Shown: positions 44,684 through 54,456, counted from the stretch's first letter. The stretch: DNA of 64,000 nucleotides from Marinomonas rhodophyticola (GCF_026113935.1 NZ_JAPEUL010000011.1:62001-126000), one strand, 5' to 3'. Translations and numbers: made by a program. The notes: generated by a model from the sequence alone, not told the origin.

Positions 44684-45516
44684 GATAATACCTCTTGTGC
44701 GGTTTGCTCGACGTCTTTTTCACGACGTAGAAAGCGTTTAATAATGGGAAGTTTTTTGAACAGCGCCTTGTCCACAATGTGTGGGAAAGCACCGTTGATT
44801 TTGACAAAGAGTTTTTCAGGAAAACCGACAAATTGTCTGGCGTGACCTGTTTCAAGTTGCTGAATGAGTGAATTAGCAACGCTTTCTGGTGAATCGATGC
44901 TATTGCCCAAGGCTTGGTTCATCGCCATGGCCTGATCGCTATTAATGCTGGTGGCCGTGGCCCGTGGCGCAAAGTAATGAACATGAACATTGGTATCTGC
45001 TAATTCACGGTGCAAGGCTTCAGTAAAACCGCGTAGACCAAATTTGCTGGCGCAGTAGATAGATTGTCCGGCGAAACCAATGCTGCCAAATGCTGAGCCA
45101 ATGTTGACCAAGTACGATGGTGTAGCTTGTCGCTGATTGGTTTTTTGCAACACAGGCAGCAATGCCTTGCTGAGTAATATCGGTGCCAATAAGTTGGCTT
45201 CTAAGGTGTCTACAATGACGGCTTCTTCAGTGTCTTCTAACAAGGAAAATTGCCCAACACCTGCGTTATTAATCAGCATGCTGATGGTGTTCAATTCAGC
45301 CATACTGCAGATCTTTTCACGGCCTTGGGTTGTGGTGATGTCCGCCACGAGTATCTGATGTTCGCCAGTCAAGGAGTTGCTAAGTTGTTGTAAGCGCGAT
45401 TCACTTCGACCTTGCAGAATCAAACTTACCCCTTTGTTGGCTAAGGCTTTCGCGATGGCTTGACCTATGCCCCCCGTCGCGCCAGTTAATAAACAGGTTT
45501 GTTGTTGCCATTGCAT
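44680..45516 (-). CDS. Short-chain dehydrogenase/reductase in the hemolysin-family operon
   Basis: NAD(P)-dependent classical SDR of 278 residues. TGATGGIGQAIAKAL is the cofactor motif, NNAGVG the structural motif, and IGSAFGSIG with YCASKFGLRGF supplies the Ser-Tyr-Lys catalytic set. The C-terminal part resembles DltE/YqjQ-type SDRs. ATG 45516 with AGGAG upstream is preferred to an in-frame start at 45555 inside the neighbour. In context it probably reduces or oxidises the product of the acyl-ligase/diiron-oxidase pair. Confidence 0.88.
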   Translation of the reverse strand: MQWQQQTCLLTGATGGIGQAIAKALANKGVSLILQGRSESRLQQLSNSLTGEHQILVADITTTQGREKICSMAELNTISMLINNAGVGQFSLLEDTEEAVIVDTLEANLLAPILLSKALLPVLQKTNQRQATPSYLVNIGSAFGSIGFAGQSIYCASKFGLRGFTEALHRELADTNVHVHYFAPRATATSINSDQAMAMNQALGNSIDSPESVANSLIQQLETGHARQFVGFPEKLFVKINGAFPHIVDKALFKKLPIIKRFLRREKDVEQTAQEVLS

Positions 45517-45526
45517 GATGTTTCTC

Positions 45527-46198
45527 CTATGCCGCGTCGGCTTGAGCCGCCGCATTGTCTAGCTCACGGAAAATATTGGCGTACAGTTTGAAAAACATTT
45601 TTGCGCTGTGAATGATCTGATCTTGCTCGTTTTTATCAGTGATTTTATTCATCAGATTTTCAAAGAAGACAATGTGTTCTTGATCCAATGAGCCATGTGA
45701 ACGCAAATAGCTAAAGGCATTCGCAGGTAAATCGAGTTTGTTTTTAATTTGCTCTGCGGCGTTATCCGCTAAGGCAATGCTGGTGCCCTCAAGTACAAAA
45801 ACCATGCCGAAAAAACGCAATGGATTGATACGATTGATCGTGTCGTAAGCATACGCCACCATCAATTCTGTTGCAGATGCGGGTTGGCTTTTACGGACGG
45901 CTTCTTTATCGGCGCCGCAGGCTGCGATGTCGTTTAGGATCCATTCTTGATGGCCCATTTCTTCTTCTATGTATTCGCCAACGGCTTCCCGTAGCCATTC
46001 TTTTTCTTCGGGTAAACGACTGCCCACTGCCATCAATAATGGCACGGTGTGTTTGACGTGATGATAGGCTTGAGTCAAAAAGTCGACGTAGTTTTCTAAA
46101 GTGATTTGGCCATGGAAACAGCGCTGAATAATCGGTGAGGTCACCAAGTATTGTCTTTCGGCTAGGGTTTCCTGTTGTAGGCGTTGGTAAAGTGTCAT
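45527..46198 (-). CDS. Heme-oxygenase-like diiron enzyme (TenA/PqqC-like family)
   Basis: A 223-residue helical protein of the TenA/PqqC/HDO superfamily. The metal pattern is complete: E80-x-x-H83 in EEEMGHQEW, E137 in VLEGTS and H168-xxx-D172-xx-H175 in SHGSLDQEH. That is the ligand set of HDO diiron oxygenases such as UndA, and the thiaminase Cys is lacking. It may therefore oxidise or decarboxylate an acyl or amino substrate rather than hydrolyse thiamine. The start overlaps the ligase stop as ATGA. The substrate is unknown. Confidence 0.82.
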   Translation of the reverse strand: MTLYQRLQQETLAERQYLVTSPIIQRCFHGQITLENYVDFLTQAYHHVKHTVPLLMAVGSRLPEEKEWLREAVGEYIEEEMGHQEWILNDIAACGADKEAVRKSQPASATELMVAYAYDTINRINPLRFFGMVFVLEGTSIALADNAAEQIKNKLDLPANAFSYLRSHGSLDQEHIVFFENLMNKITDKNEQDQIIHSAKMFFKLYANIFRELDNAAAQADAA

Positions 46199-47670
46199 AG
46201 GGATTCTCCAAGTGCGGTGTTCAATTGTGAAAAAGTGTTTTGGTATAAAGGTTCAATCTGGTCGGCAAAATGCACCAAAATTTTGTGACGAATTGGTTTT
46301 CCTGTCGCGGTGACCATGCCAGGAATCGTCATTAATGGCTGCTCGAGTGGAAGCCAAGTGCCAATCCGGGCGTAGTCTGGCAAGTGTTGATTCACCATGG
46401 AAATCACGTGTTGAATTTGTTCTTCGGTGATGTTTGCTGCAGGGCTGAGTAAGGCGCCGCAATAAGGCCTTGCTTCACCAAACACTAATACTTCGCGGAA
46501 ATACCCTGTCGCCATAAGTTCGGCTTCTACCCATTCTGGTGACACGTTGCGACCAAACGAGTTAATGATGATGTTCTTTTGGCGCCCATCAATGTTCAAA
46601 AAGCCATTGGTTAGGCTGACCAAATCACCAGTGCGGACTTCTTTTGGGTAGAAGCTTTCTGGTTGATTGAGGTAACCAAGGAATAGGTTGCCAGTGATCA
46701 CCAATTCGCCTTGCTCAATGTGTAGTTGATTGTGAGGCAACACGGCACCTGCGGAGGCTTGATCTTGTTGTGCTGGCGTATTTAATGACACCACAGAGGC
46801 GCATTCAGACAAACCGTAACCTTGATAAACTGGCAAACCAAGGGCGTGCGCTTTTTGCACCAACCCCGCCGCGACTTTACCACCACCAACCGCGATAAAT
46901 TGTAACGAGGTCGGCGGCTTCCATCCCTGCAGGCAGGCACCAAGAAACAGTGACAGTAACTCTGGTACCAAAATTAAACTGGTAGGCTGTTGTTGGCTGA
47001 TCAATGCTAGTAATTGTTGTGGCTGAGTCAAACGGCTGCCGCTAAAGCCGCGTTCTTCTTGGTTTGCCAAAATAATGGTGCCGCCAACCAAAAGAGGCGA
47101 ATAAATCCCCGCGATGTTTTCTAACAAGGTCGCCAAAGGCAATAGACACAAATGACGAACGTCTTGCAGGGCGACCGCCTTGGCAAGGGAATGGGCGACA
47201 TTGAGCTGCGATTCATTGCTCAAACAGACGCCTTTCGGATTGCCTGTGGTGCCCGATGTAAAGGTGATTTTATGAGTGCCAGTTGGAATTTGTGGCTTGT
47301 TTTGTACGGTTAAACGAGAGACATAAACCCCTTCAAACGGGCTGTCTGTTGCGTCATGGTTAGCTGGGCTGTTGTTGTCTTGTGTCAGCATCAATTCGAT
47401 GCCGCTTTCATTTAGCAAGTGAGCCGTTTGTTGAGGGCTAAAAAAGCTCGGCACTGGCACGCAGCAAAGCTCTGCGTCTTGGCAAGCCAGATCAAATAAA
47501 ACCCACTCAATGGTGTTGTCCATGGCGATGGCAACCCGAGACACTTGTTGCTCTATCAGCCAGTTTTTACGAGCAGTTACGGCATTGGCTAATGCTTGAT
47601 AAGTGAGCTTTTTATCTTGTTGTATTAGGGCGACATTATTGGCCCATTCTGGAGAAGAGAAATACCACAT
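46195..47670 (-). CDS. AMP-binding acyl-CoA synthetase/ligase in the hemolysin-family operon
   Basis: ANL-superfamily adenylating enzyme of 491 residues. The A3 loop is FTSGTTGNPKGVCLSNES, A5 GYGLSECASV, A7 TGDLV, A8 INSFGRNVSPEWVEAELMATG, and the catalytic A10 Lys is in TATGKPIRHK. It should activate a carboxylic acid as an acyl-AMP or acyl-CoA. Its ATG overlaps the hemolysin-family stop (TAATG) and its stop overlaps the diiron-enzyme start (ATGA), so it lies in the middle of a fully coupled operon. Confidence 0.9.
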   Translation of the reverse strand: MWYFSSPEWANNVALIQQDKKLTYQALANAVTARKNWLIEQQVSRVAIAMDNTIEWVLFDLACQDAELCCVPVPSFFSPQQTAHLLNESGIELMLTQDNNSPANHDATDSPFEGVYVSRLTVQNKPQIPTGTHKITFTSGTTGNPKGVCLSNESQLNVAHSLAKAVALQDVRHLCLLPLATLLENIAGIYSPLLVGGTIILANQEERGFSGSRLTQPQQLLALISQQQPTSLILVPELLSLFLGACLQGWKPPTSLQFIAVGGGKVAAGLVQKAHALGLPVYQGYGLSECASVVSLNTPAQQDQASAGAVLPHNQLHIEQGELVITGNLFLGYLNQPESFYPKEVRTGDLVSLTNGFLNIDGRQKNIIINSFGRNVSPEWVEAELMATGYFREVLVFGEARPYCGALLSPAANITEEQIQHVISMVNQHLPDYARIGTWLPLEQPLMTIPGMVTATGKPIRHKILVHFADQIEPLYQNTFSQLNTALGESL

Positions 47671-48353
47671 TATGCGTTCCTTAGCTGTAGCAATAAATGT
47701 TGAAAGTTGGCTTGTACAAGATCCATTAAGGCTTCAAGTTCAGGTTGTTGCAGCGCTAGTGCGACGGCTTTTTTTACATCCAGAAACATGACCTTAGGGT
47801 GATTGTCGTAATAGCTGCCCCATTGAGTGCCGTCACTTTTTAGCAAGTTAGGGTTTGCATCGGCTAAAAAAGTCAGTGGTAATTTCAGCTTATTAAGTAG
47901 CTGACGTACCTTATCTGTGCCAGCAAAGACCAAATAGTTCACCTCAGAAAGATACAATCCCATGACCACCGTCATTAACAATGGCAAGGTAAAACGTTGG
48001 TTTTGGCTATACAGATTCCCCAGCTCCGCCACATTCGAACGTTCTGTCCAAACGCCGTGTTTTTGCAGGCTATCGGTGATCGACATAGGCAGATACTGTT
48101 CGACAAACAATGGTTGAGTGCCGCGACGAACGCCCATTACTGCTCTTAACCCTTGTGCCTTTATGCCAAGTAGAATCGGCATAAACGTATTGATATCGGC
48201 TTGATACTTTTTCGCAAAACCGTCTTTTACGAAGTTTTCTAAATCTCGTCGAGCACCACCATCAACGCTCGCGGCAACAAATTCATAGGGCATGGTCGGT
48301 GTTGCGACTTTGTTCCGCTGGATGTTGGTATGTACTGAATCTGAAGGCTGCAT
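47670..48353 (-). CDS. Thermostable-hemolysin (delta-VPH) family protein, first gene of operon
   Basis: A 227-residue protein matching the thermostable hemolysin family first described in Vibrio. The fold is thought to resemble GNAT or LuxI-like acyltransferases rather than a pore former. Visible family stretches are RDLENFVKDGFAKKYQADINTFMPILLGI, GVRRGTQPLFVEQYLP and AELGNLYSQNQRFTLPLLM. It has no signal peptide, so a secreted toxin role is doubtful. It is the promoter-proximal gene of five overlapping genes. AAGGGG precedes the start. An acyl-transfer role is inference. Confidence 0.8.
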   Translation of the reverse strand: MQPSDSVHTNIQRNKVATPTMPYEFVAASVDGGARRDLENFVKDGFAKKYQADINTFMPILLGIKAQGLRAVMGVRRGTQPLFVEQYLPMSITDSLQKHGVWTERSNVAELGNLYSQNQRFTLPLLMTVVMGLYLSEVNYLVFAGTDKVRQLLNKLKLPLTFLADANPNLLKSDGTQWGSYYDNHPKVMFLDVKKAVALALQQPELEALMDLVQANFQHLLLQLRNA

Positions 48354-48787
48354 AATGGGATACCCCTTAATTTATATAGCTTCAGATTAGAGACATAGAA
48401 TTAAGGAAACCTTATGTCTAATCATTAATTTATTAATATTAATAAATTAATTTCGCCAATCCTTTATTAAGGAAAAGCTTTTATTTTCATTGGGTTATGG
48501 TCGTTTTTTGATTTTTTAAAGAAGTGTTGATTTCTTCAGAAAAAAGTTTTCTTAAGGATTCTTAAGAAAGCGCTTGAAATTAAGCAATGGATGGCTATTC
48601 ACTATAAAAATATCGCTATATTTTTTGACAAGATAGGCTGCTTTTTTGATCCTAAGGTTCGCTCTTGATTTTGCCTTGCTTAAAATGCATGGCGTCTTTC
48701 GAATTATTCCGCTTTTTCGATGCTTTTTTGCGGCTTAACATCTTTTTATTTTAATGAAGATGTGAAGAACTCACTAAGAAGGTATGG
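48354..48787. promoter_or_regulatory. Long divergent control region with palindromes
   Basis: AT-rich 434-base gap between the divergent hemolysin-family operon and the amidase gene. It holds a perfect 26-base palindrome at 48425-48450 (centre TTAATATTAA) and an inverted repeat TTTCTTAAG-GATT-CTTAAGAAA within 48547-48570. Either could be an operator. TTAAGGAAA-like words recur (48402, 48467). No coding frame is convincing. Confidence 0.55.
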
Positions 48788-50275
48788 ATGGAAGCCTGTG
48801 ATCTAAATGCCGCTGAAGCGCGCCGCTTGATGGCGCAAAAGTCGTTGTCTGTTATGGAGTTAGCACAAAGCTGTATTACACGAATGAATGCCGTGAATCA
48901 TGCTGTCAACGCGATCGTTGCCTGTGATCCAGACGATCTTATGGCCCAAGCAAAGCTGGCTCAACAAGCTATTGATAAGGGGGAACCGTTGGGCGTATTG
49001 CATGGTTTGCCATTGAGCGTGAAAGACATGGTCGACCTGAAGGGATTCCCGACGACGTTTGGCAGTACTATTTACAAAGACAATATGGCCACATCCGATG
49101 ACCCAATGGTCGCGCAGCTACGTCAAGCAGGCGCTTTGCCGCTGGGGAAAGCCAATAATCCGGAATGGAGTGCAGGCGGCAATACACGCAATGCGGTGTA
49201 TGGCGCAACGGCGAATCCGTTTGATGTGACGCGTTCAGCGGCCGGATCGTCTGGTGGCTCGGCGGTGGCGTTGGCTTGTGGTATGACACCATTAGCAACG
49301 GGATCAGATACGGGTGGAAGTTTGCGAAATCCAGCGGCTTTTTGTGGCGTGGTGGGCTTTCGTCCTTCTCCAGGTGTGGTGCCTGGACACAGTCGGCCAA
49401 TTGGTTTAATTCCTATTTCAACCAATGGTCCGATGGCGCGTTCTGTCGAAGACGTTGGTTTGATGTTATCGCAGATGATTCGTCCAGATCGCCGAGATCC
49501 TTGGGTGTCTGTGGTGGAAGGCGTTGGGCAACACAACGCCGATGCTTATCGTCATTTGCCAGACTTTGATTTGAGTAGTGCGAAAGTGGCGTTTACCAAC
49601 GACTTTGGTTTTGCCATGACGGAAAATTTGATCAAAGAATCCTTCCAAGAAAAAATCGACAAATTTGGTTCTGTATTCGCCCAATGTGACAACGCCCATC
49701 CTAATTGCGACAACGCCGATCATATTTTTGCGGTATTAAGAGCGCTTAATTTTTCCGGTCATCATCGCGATTTGTCCCACCAATACCCAGAGCAAATGGG
49801 GCCAAATATTCTGATGAATATTAAAGAGGGCGAGTCATACAGCGCATTAGACGTGGTAAGTGCGCTAAACAAACAAACGGTGATGTATCGTGCCTGGCAG
49901 GTATTTTTTGACGAGTATGATTTTATTCTAGCGCCCACCACTACCATTAGTCCGCGAGATTGGCATGAACTTTACCCAGAGCAGATTGATGGTAAGCCGA
50001 CACAAAGTTATTATCACTGGCTTTCTATGGCGTATGCATCGACTTTAACAGGTCACCCGTCTGTAACCTTGCCAGTGGGACGAGACAAAAACAACATGCC
50101 GTTTGGCTTGCAAATTATTGGCCGACGCGGTGATGATTTATCTACCTTGGCGTTTGCCAAAGCGTTAGAAGCCTTATTAGATAAAACGCCAGATTTAGCA
50201 CGCCCAAGAGTCGATATTGCTTTGTTGTCTCGTTTACCCGCGTTGAAACATGCCGAAGGTTTTATGGGCTTCTAA
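48788..50275 (+). CDS. Amidase signature-family hydrolase
   Basis: A 495-residue amidase hydrolysing a carboxamide to acid and ammonia or amine. The Ser-cisSer-Lys triad is visible: K in LPLSVKDMVDLKG, cis-Ser in AAGSSGGSAVALA and the nucleophile in GSDTGGSLRNPA. The C-terminus (LTGHPSVTLPVGRDKNNMPFGLQIIGRRG) is typical. No signal peptide is seen, so it acts on imported amides. It is followed 29 bases later by dsdA and opens the catabolic block with the Dpp importer, M20 peptidases, RidA and ACC deaminase. Confidence 0.9.
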   Translation: MEACDLNAAEARRLMAQKSLSVMELAQSCITRMNAVNHAVNAIVACDPDDLMAQAKLAQQAIDKGEPLGVLHGLPLSVKDMVDLKGFPTTFGSTIYKDNMATSDDPMVAQLRQAGALPLGKANNPEWSAGGNTRNAVYGATANPFDVTRSAAGSSGGSAVALACGMTPLATGSDTGGSLRNPAAFCGVVGFRPSPGVVPGHSRPIGLIPISTNGPMARSVEDVGLMLSQMIRPDRRDPWVSVVEGVGQHNADAYRHLPDFDLSSAKVAFTNDFGFAMTENLIKESFQEKIDKFGSVFAQCDNAHPNCDNADHIFAVLRALNFSGHHRDLSHQYPEQMGPNILMNIKEGESYSALDVVSALNKQTVMYRAWQVFFDEYDFILAPTTTISPRDWHELYPEQIDGKPTQSYYHWLSMAYASTLTGHPSVTLPVGRDKNNMPFGLQIIGRRGDDLSTLAFAKALEALLDKTPDLARPRVDIALLSRLPALKHAEGFMGF

Positions 50276-50304
50276 TCTATCGAGGTCTTTTATGGAGTAT
50301 TTGA

Positions 50305-51628
50305 GTGACTGATTATATTTCTAATTCCGTTGTGCAGTCGCTTATTGCGTTGCAGGAAATCACTTGGTTCAATCCGAGAAAAGTGCGCTTTGATCAGGTG
50401 CAATCTGATCTGTCCCTACAAATGTCAGATATGCTCGATGCCTCGGATCGACTCACGCGTTTTGCGCCTTACCTTGCTCAAGTGTTTCCCGAAACGTCAG
50501 CTACTAATGGAATCATTGAATCTGAATTGAAAGCCATTCCTGCTATGCAGCATGCCTTATCAGACTCGGTGAATCTCGACATTTCTGGTCGCTTGTTGAT
50601 GAAGTGTGATAATCAATTGCCGATTGCGGGTTCCATTAAAGCGCGCGGTGGTATTTATGAAGTCTTGTTGCATGCCGAGCGTTTGGCGTTAGGTAATGGC
50701 TTATTGAAAAACAGTGACGACTATCGAATATTTGATTCTGAGCCTTTTCGAGCGCTGTTTTCCAAGCATCAGATCGTCGTTGGCTCAACTGGAAATCTAG
50801 GCCTGAGTATCGGCATTATGAGCGCCAAACTGGGCTTTGATGTCACGGTTCATATGTCGTCGGATGCTCGTGAATGGAAAAAAGCCTTGCTGAGAAGTAA
50901 GGGCGTTAATGTCGTTGAACATACAGCTGATTATGGCGTTGCTGTAGAGCAAGGGCGACAGGAAGCCATGCAAAAAGACACGGCGTATTTTATCGATGAC
51001 GAAGATTCCACTTCGCTGTTTTTAGGCTACAGCGTAGCGGCGTTACGTCTACAAAAACAGCTAGTCGAGCAGGGCATTGTTGTCGATAAAGATCATCCCT
51101 TGTTTGTCTACTTGCCTTGCGGTGTTGGTGGCGCACCTGGCGGTATTACTTTTGGCTTAAAACAAGTATTTGGTGATCATGTGCATTGTTTCTTTGCTGA
51201 GCCAACCCATTCGCCTTGCATGGTGTTAGGTATGGAAACAGGCTTGCATAATGGTATCTCAGTCCAAGAGTTAGGTATTGATAATCAAACCTGTGCCGAT
51301 GGCTTAGCGGTTGGCCGACCTTCAGCCTTTGTTGGTCCTATGGATGGATTCGCTGCTCAGTGGTGTTTATACGGTTTCTGACGATAATATGTCTCGCCAT
51401 TTGGCCATGCTGGTGGATGCAGAAGGCATTCCTGTGGAGCCGTCTGGCGCAGCTGGCGTAAGTGGCGTACTGCGAGTGTTAGCTGAGAGTGGCGATTACC
51501 TAACCGCACATCAAATTGAAGATAAAATGTCGCAAGCGACGCATATCATCTGGGCGACGGGCGGTGACATGGTGCCGGAAGAAGAAAGAAAAGCCTACTA
51601 TCAAAAAGGCCAAGCCTTGCTGTCTTAA
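50305..51628 (+). CDS. dsdA: D-serine ammonia-lyase DsdA (one-base frameshift)
   Basis: PLP enzyme converting D-serine to pyruvate and ammonia via an aminoacrylate. The Schiff-base Lys is in [11 protein letters not shown], a phosphate-binding glycine loop is in [13 protein letters not shown], and [13 protein letters not shown] and [13 protein letters not shown] match DsdA. The frame breaks at GG 51346-51347; the next frame continues [15 protein letters not shown] to [11 protein letters not shown] and the stop at 51628. The repaired length of 440 residues matches E. coli. The start is a GTG at 50305 after TGGAG. It is closed by a terminator. Confidence 0.9.
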
Positions 51629-51662
51629 AGTCTTATTGTCTTAAAGCACATTTGTCTTGCTG

Positions 51663-51694
51663 AAAGAGCCAAAAGTAATGCTTTGGCTCTTTTT
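51663..51694 (+). terminator. Rho-independent terminator of dsdA
   Basis: AAAGAGCCAAA and TTTGGCTCTTT form an 11-bp stem with an 8-nt loop and a T-run, between dsdA and the convergent LysR gene. Confidence 0.85.
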
Positions 51695-51726
51695 ACCCTA
51701 TTTTTTTAATGGCTGCTGCGGCGCTT

Positions 51727-52671
51727 TTATGAAAGAGCCAAGTTTATATCTTCAATGTTCTCTTCATGCTGCATTTTTTCAATCATGTAATTTAGAAATA
51801 CTCTTACGGCAGCAGGTAAGGTGCGGCCAGAGAGGGTTTGCACCTCAATATTGCGGATGTCCATGCCTCGATCCCGAATGGGGATAGCAACCAGTTCGTT
51901 AGACGCGAGTTGATGGCGCATAGAGATTTCTCCCGCAAGATGCACGCCGCCTTCATAAGTCGTAAAGCGATTCAAGGTCGCCATGTTGTTAGAGACCAGA
52001 ACCGGATCGAATAACAGGTTTAAGCGACTGCAACAGATATCGAACAGCTGTCTTACGGTAGTGTTTTCTTCTGGTAGGGCAATCGGATAGGGCTGTAGTT
52101 GCGCTAAAGTAACGGTTTTTTTGTTTGCCAATGGATGGTTGGGATGCACTACCGCAACGACGGGGGAGGGTTGTCGATATGCAACTTGAATGTCTTTGGC
52201 GGGAGATAAATTTAATGTTATGCCTATGTCTGCATCACCGTGGCTGACGCGTCGTGATACCTCTGCAGGTGAACTGACATAAATATGAAAATGAATGCCT
52301 TCGTGTTGTTTGCGAAAATTTGCGATGTTGCGTGGTAAGAATTCCATCGCAAAACCTTCCGAGCAAGAGATGTTTACATGACCTCGGTTTAGGCCCTCTA
52401 AAGCGGCAATTTCTGACACAACTCTGTCCGATTCTAGTGCGTTCTTACGTGCATACACGGCTAACATTTCCCCTGCTGCACTCAATTCCATCCCGCGAGG
52501 GCGGCGTTCGAAGAGTGTTGTACCGAGAATATCCTCTAGGCTATTTATCTGCCTACTTATCGCGCTGGCTGCCACATTTAGGTGCAAAGATGCTTCACTA
52601 ATAGAGCCATACCTTGCAACCTCTAAAAAATAACGTAGCGCAGTGTCTTGTAAGCGTAATGCGGCTTTCAT
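51727..52671 (-). CDS. LysR-family regulator divergent from the Dpp-type operon
   Basis: A 314-residue LysR protein. The helix-turn-helix is TALRYFLEVARYGSISEASL ... VAASAISRQINSLEDILGTTLFERRP. The effector domain starts GHVNISCSEGFAMEFLP and contains the HGDADIGITLNLSP segment. ATG 52671 with AGGA upstream is chosen over 52695. It is transcribed away from the peptide-type ABC operon across a 197-base gap, so it probably controls that operon and perhaps the amidase and dsdA genes. The inducer is unknown. Confidence 0.88.
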   Translation of the reverse strand: MKAALRLQDTALRYFLEVARYGSISEASLHLNVAASAISRQINSLEDILGTTLFERRPRGMELSAAGEMLAVYARKNALESDRVVSEIAALEGLNRGHVNISCSEGFAMEFLPRNIANFRKQHEGIHFHIYVSSPAEVSRRVSHGDADIGITLNLSPAKDIQVAYRQPSPVVAVVHPNHPLANKKTVTLAQLQPYPIALPEENTTVRQLFDICCSRLNLLFDPVLVSNNMATLNRFTTYEGGVHLAGEISMRHQLASNELVAIPIRDRGMDIRNIEVQTLSGRTLPAAVRVFLNYMIEKMQHEENIEDINLALS

Positions 52672-52868
52672 GGCATTTTTCCTGAATTTTATCAACTATT
52701 AATGGTTTTTATCAGATTTTATGATGTCTGTCATTTCGCCATAGGCATGCTTTTTTGGCAACGTTTCTTTGCATTTTTTTTAATTGTGGCAATGGTTGTT
52801 TTTGCATAGTGTGAATGAAAGTTGCATTGCGTGAATATCAAATTAAAAAGGTCAAAAGGAACGAAACG

Positions 52869-54419
52869 ATGAAAAAATTCAGTTTTAACCACTTTGCTCT
52901 ACGTAGAACGTTGGTCGCTACTCTTGTTGCTGGTTCTTTAGTTGGTATCTCAGCTCCCGTATTAGCCAATAAAGCGAATGATACTTTGGTATATGCCGTG
53001 GGACTTGAGCCAGAAAACGTCAGTCCTTATCACAACAATGTGCGGGAAGGGATTATTTTGTCTCATTTGGCTTGGGATACGTTAATTTATCGTGATACCA
53101 AGACTGGTGAATACAAACCTTTATTAGCGACCAGTTGGAAATGGGAAGATGCCACACATTTGTTGTTCACGTTACGCGAAGGTGTGACCTTCCAAAATGG
53201 TGATGCATTTAGCGCCGATGATGTGGCTTTTACATTTAATTATGTGACATCGCCTGAGTCAAAAATTGTCACACGCCAAAATGTCGACTGGATTGAGCGT
53301 GCAGAAAAAGTCGATGATTACACCGTGCGTTTAGTGTTGAAACAACCTTTCCCTGCGGCATTAGAATACTTGTCTGGCCCGACGCCGATTTACCCTGAAA
53401 AATATTTTAAATCCGTTGGTATTGAGGGTTATGCCAAAGCACCAATAGGAACCGGTCCTTATAAAATCACCGAGGTTCTGAGTGGTGAGGGTGCGAATTT
53501 AGAGCGTTATGAAGGCTATTTTGAAGGCGGTCCAATTAGCAAACCAGCCATCAGTAAAATTCAATTTAGAGTGATTCCCGATCCAGATGCGCGTCTTGCC
53601 CAGTTGATGACAGGTGCAGTGGATTGGACGTGGCGAGTGCCGTCTGATCAAGCCGATGAAATGAAGATGATGCCTAATTTGCAAGTGGTGAGTTCTGAAA
53701 CTATGCGAGTGGGTTATTTGGCAATGGACACCAGTAGTGAAGCCCAGAAGGATTCACCCTTTAGGAATAAATTGGTTCGAGAAGCTGTGAACTATGCGAT
53801 TAATCGTGATGCTCTTGCGAATGAGCTGGTGCGTGGTGGAAGCCGTGCTATTTACACTCCGTGCTTCCCTTCCCAGTTTGGTTGCGATGTATCTGCCGCT
53901 AAAAAATACAATTATGACCCTGCTAAAGCTAAAGCTTTGCTTGCCGAAGCGGGTTATCCAAATGGTTTTGAAACCGATTTTTATGCCTATCGAGATATGG
54001 ATTTGGCCGAAGCGGTGTTAGGTAATCTTCGCGCTGTCGGTATTACGTCTAAGATGCACATGTTGACCTACGCAGCTTTGCGTAAAGAGCAGCGTTCAGG
54101 GAATGTGCCTTTAGCATTTCAAACATGGGGTTCTTATTCGGTAAATGATGCGTCTGCTATGACCAGTGTGTACTTTAATGGTGGCGCAGATGATATGAAT
54201 CGTGACACAGAGGTAATGGCTTTAGTCGATGCAGCGGACACCAATGTGGACCCAGAAATTCGTAAGAAAAATTACAGTGAAGCGATTAAGAAAATCACTG
54301 AAGCCGCTTATTGGAATCCCATGTTTTCTTATTCTAGTAATTATGCCTTCAGTAAAGAACTGAACTTCACCCCTTATCCTGATGAATTACCGCGCTTTGT
54401 AGAGTCAAGCTGGAAGTAA
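52869..54419 (+). CDS. Dpp/Opp-type ABC transporter substrate-binding protein
   Basis: Periplasmic SBP family 5 protein, 516 residues, binding peptides or similar amides. The signal peptide (RRTLVATLVAGSLVGISAPVLA) ends near residue 34. The family signature is the TFQNGDAFSADDVAFTFNYV region with GTGPYKITEVLSG. VREAVNYAINRDALANELV and AKALLAEAGYPNGFETDFY follow as usual. ATG 52869 follows AAAGGA. The first gene of the importer, it is separated from the permease gene by a hairpin, commonly seen where the binding protein is made in excess. Confidence 0.92.
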   Translation: MKKFSFNHFALRRTLVATLVAGSLVGISAPVLANKANDTLVYAVGLEPENVSPYHNNVREGIILSHLAWDTLIYRDTKTGEYKPLLATSWKWEDATHLLFTLREGVTFQNGDAFSADDVAFTFNYVTSPESKIVTRQNVDWIERAEKVDDYTVRLVLKQPFPAALEYLSGPTPIYPEKYFKSVGIEGYAKAPIGTGPYKITEVLSGEGANLERYEGYFEGGPISKPAISKIQFRVIPDPDARLAQLMTGAVDWTWRVPSDQADEMKMMPNLQVVSSETMRVGYLAMDTSSEAQKDSPFRNKLVREAVNYAINRDALANELVRGGSRAIYTPCFPSQFGCDVSAAKKYNYDPAKAKALLAEAGYPNGFETDFYAYRDMDLAEAVLGNLRAVGITSKMHMLTYAALRKEQRSGNVPLAFQTWGSYSVNDASAMTSVYFNGGADDMNRDTEVMALVDAADTNVDPEIRKKNYSEAIKKITEAAYWNPMFSYSSNYAFSKELNFTPYPDELPRFVESSWK

Positions 54420-54426
54420 TGCGTAA

Positions 54427-54456
54427 GACGCTTATTGCACAAGTGCGGTAAGCGTC
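54427..54456 (+). promoter_or_regulatory. mRNA hairpin between binding protein and permease genes
   Basis: GACGCTTA (54427-54434) and TAAGCGTC (54449-54456) form an 8-bp perfect stem 8 bases after the SBP stop. Such structures protect the upstream mRNA and lower expression of the permease genes. Confidence 0.55.

Noticed and set aside
47670-48353. Secreted hemolysin/toxin function from the family name
   Set aside because: There is no signal peptide and the operon partners are metabolic enzymes; the family name is historical, so no toxin role is claimed.
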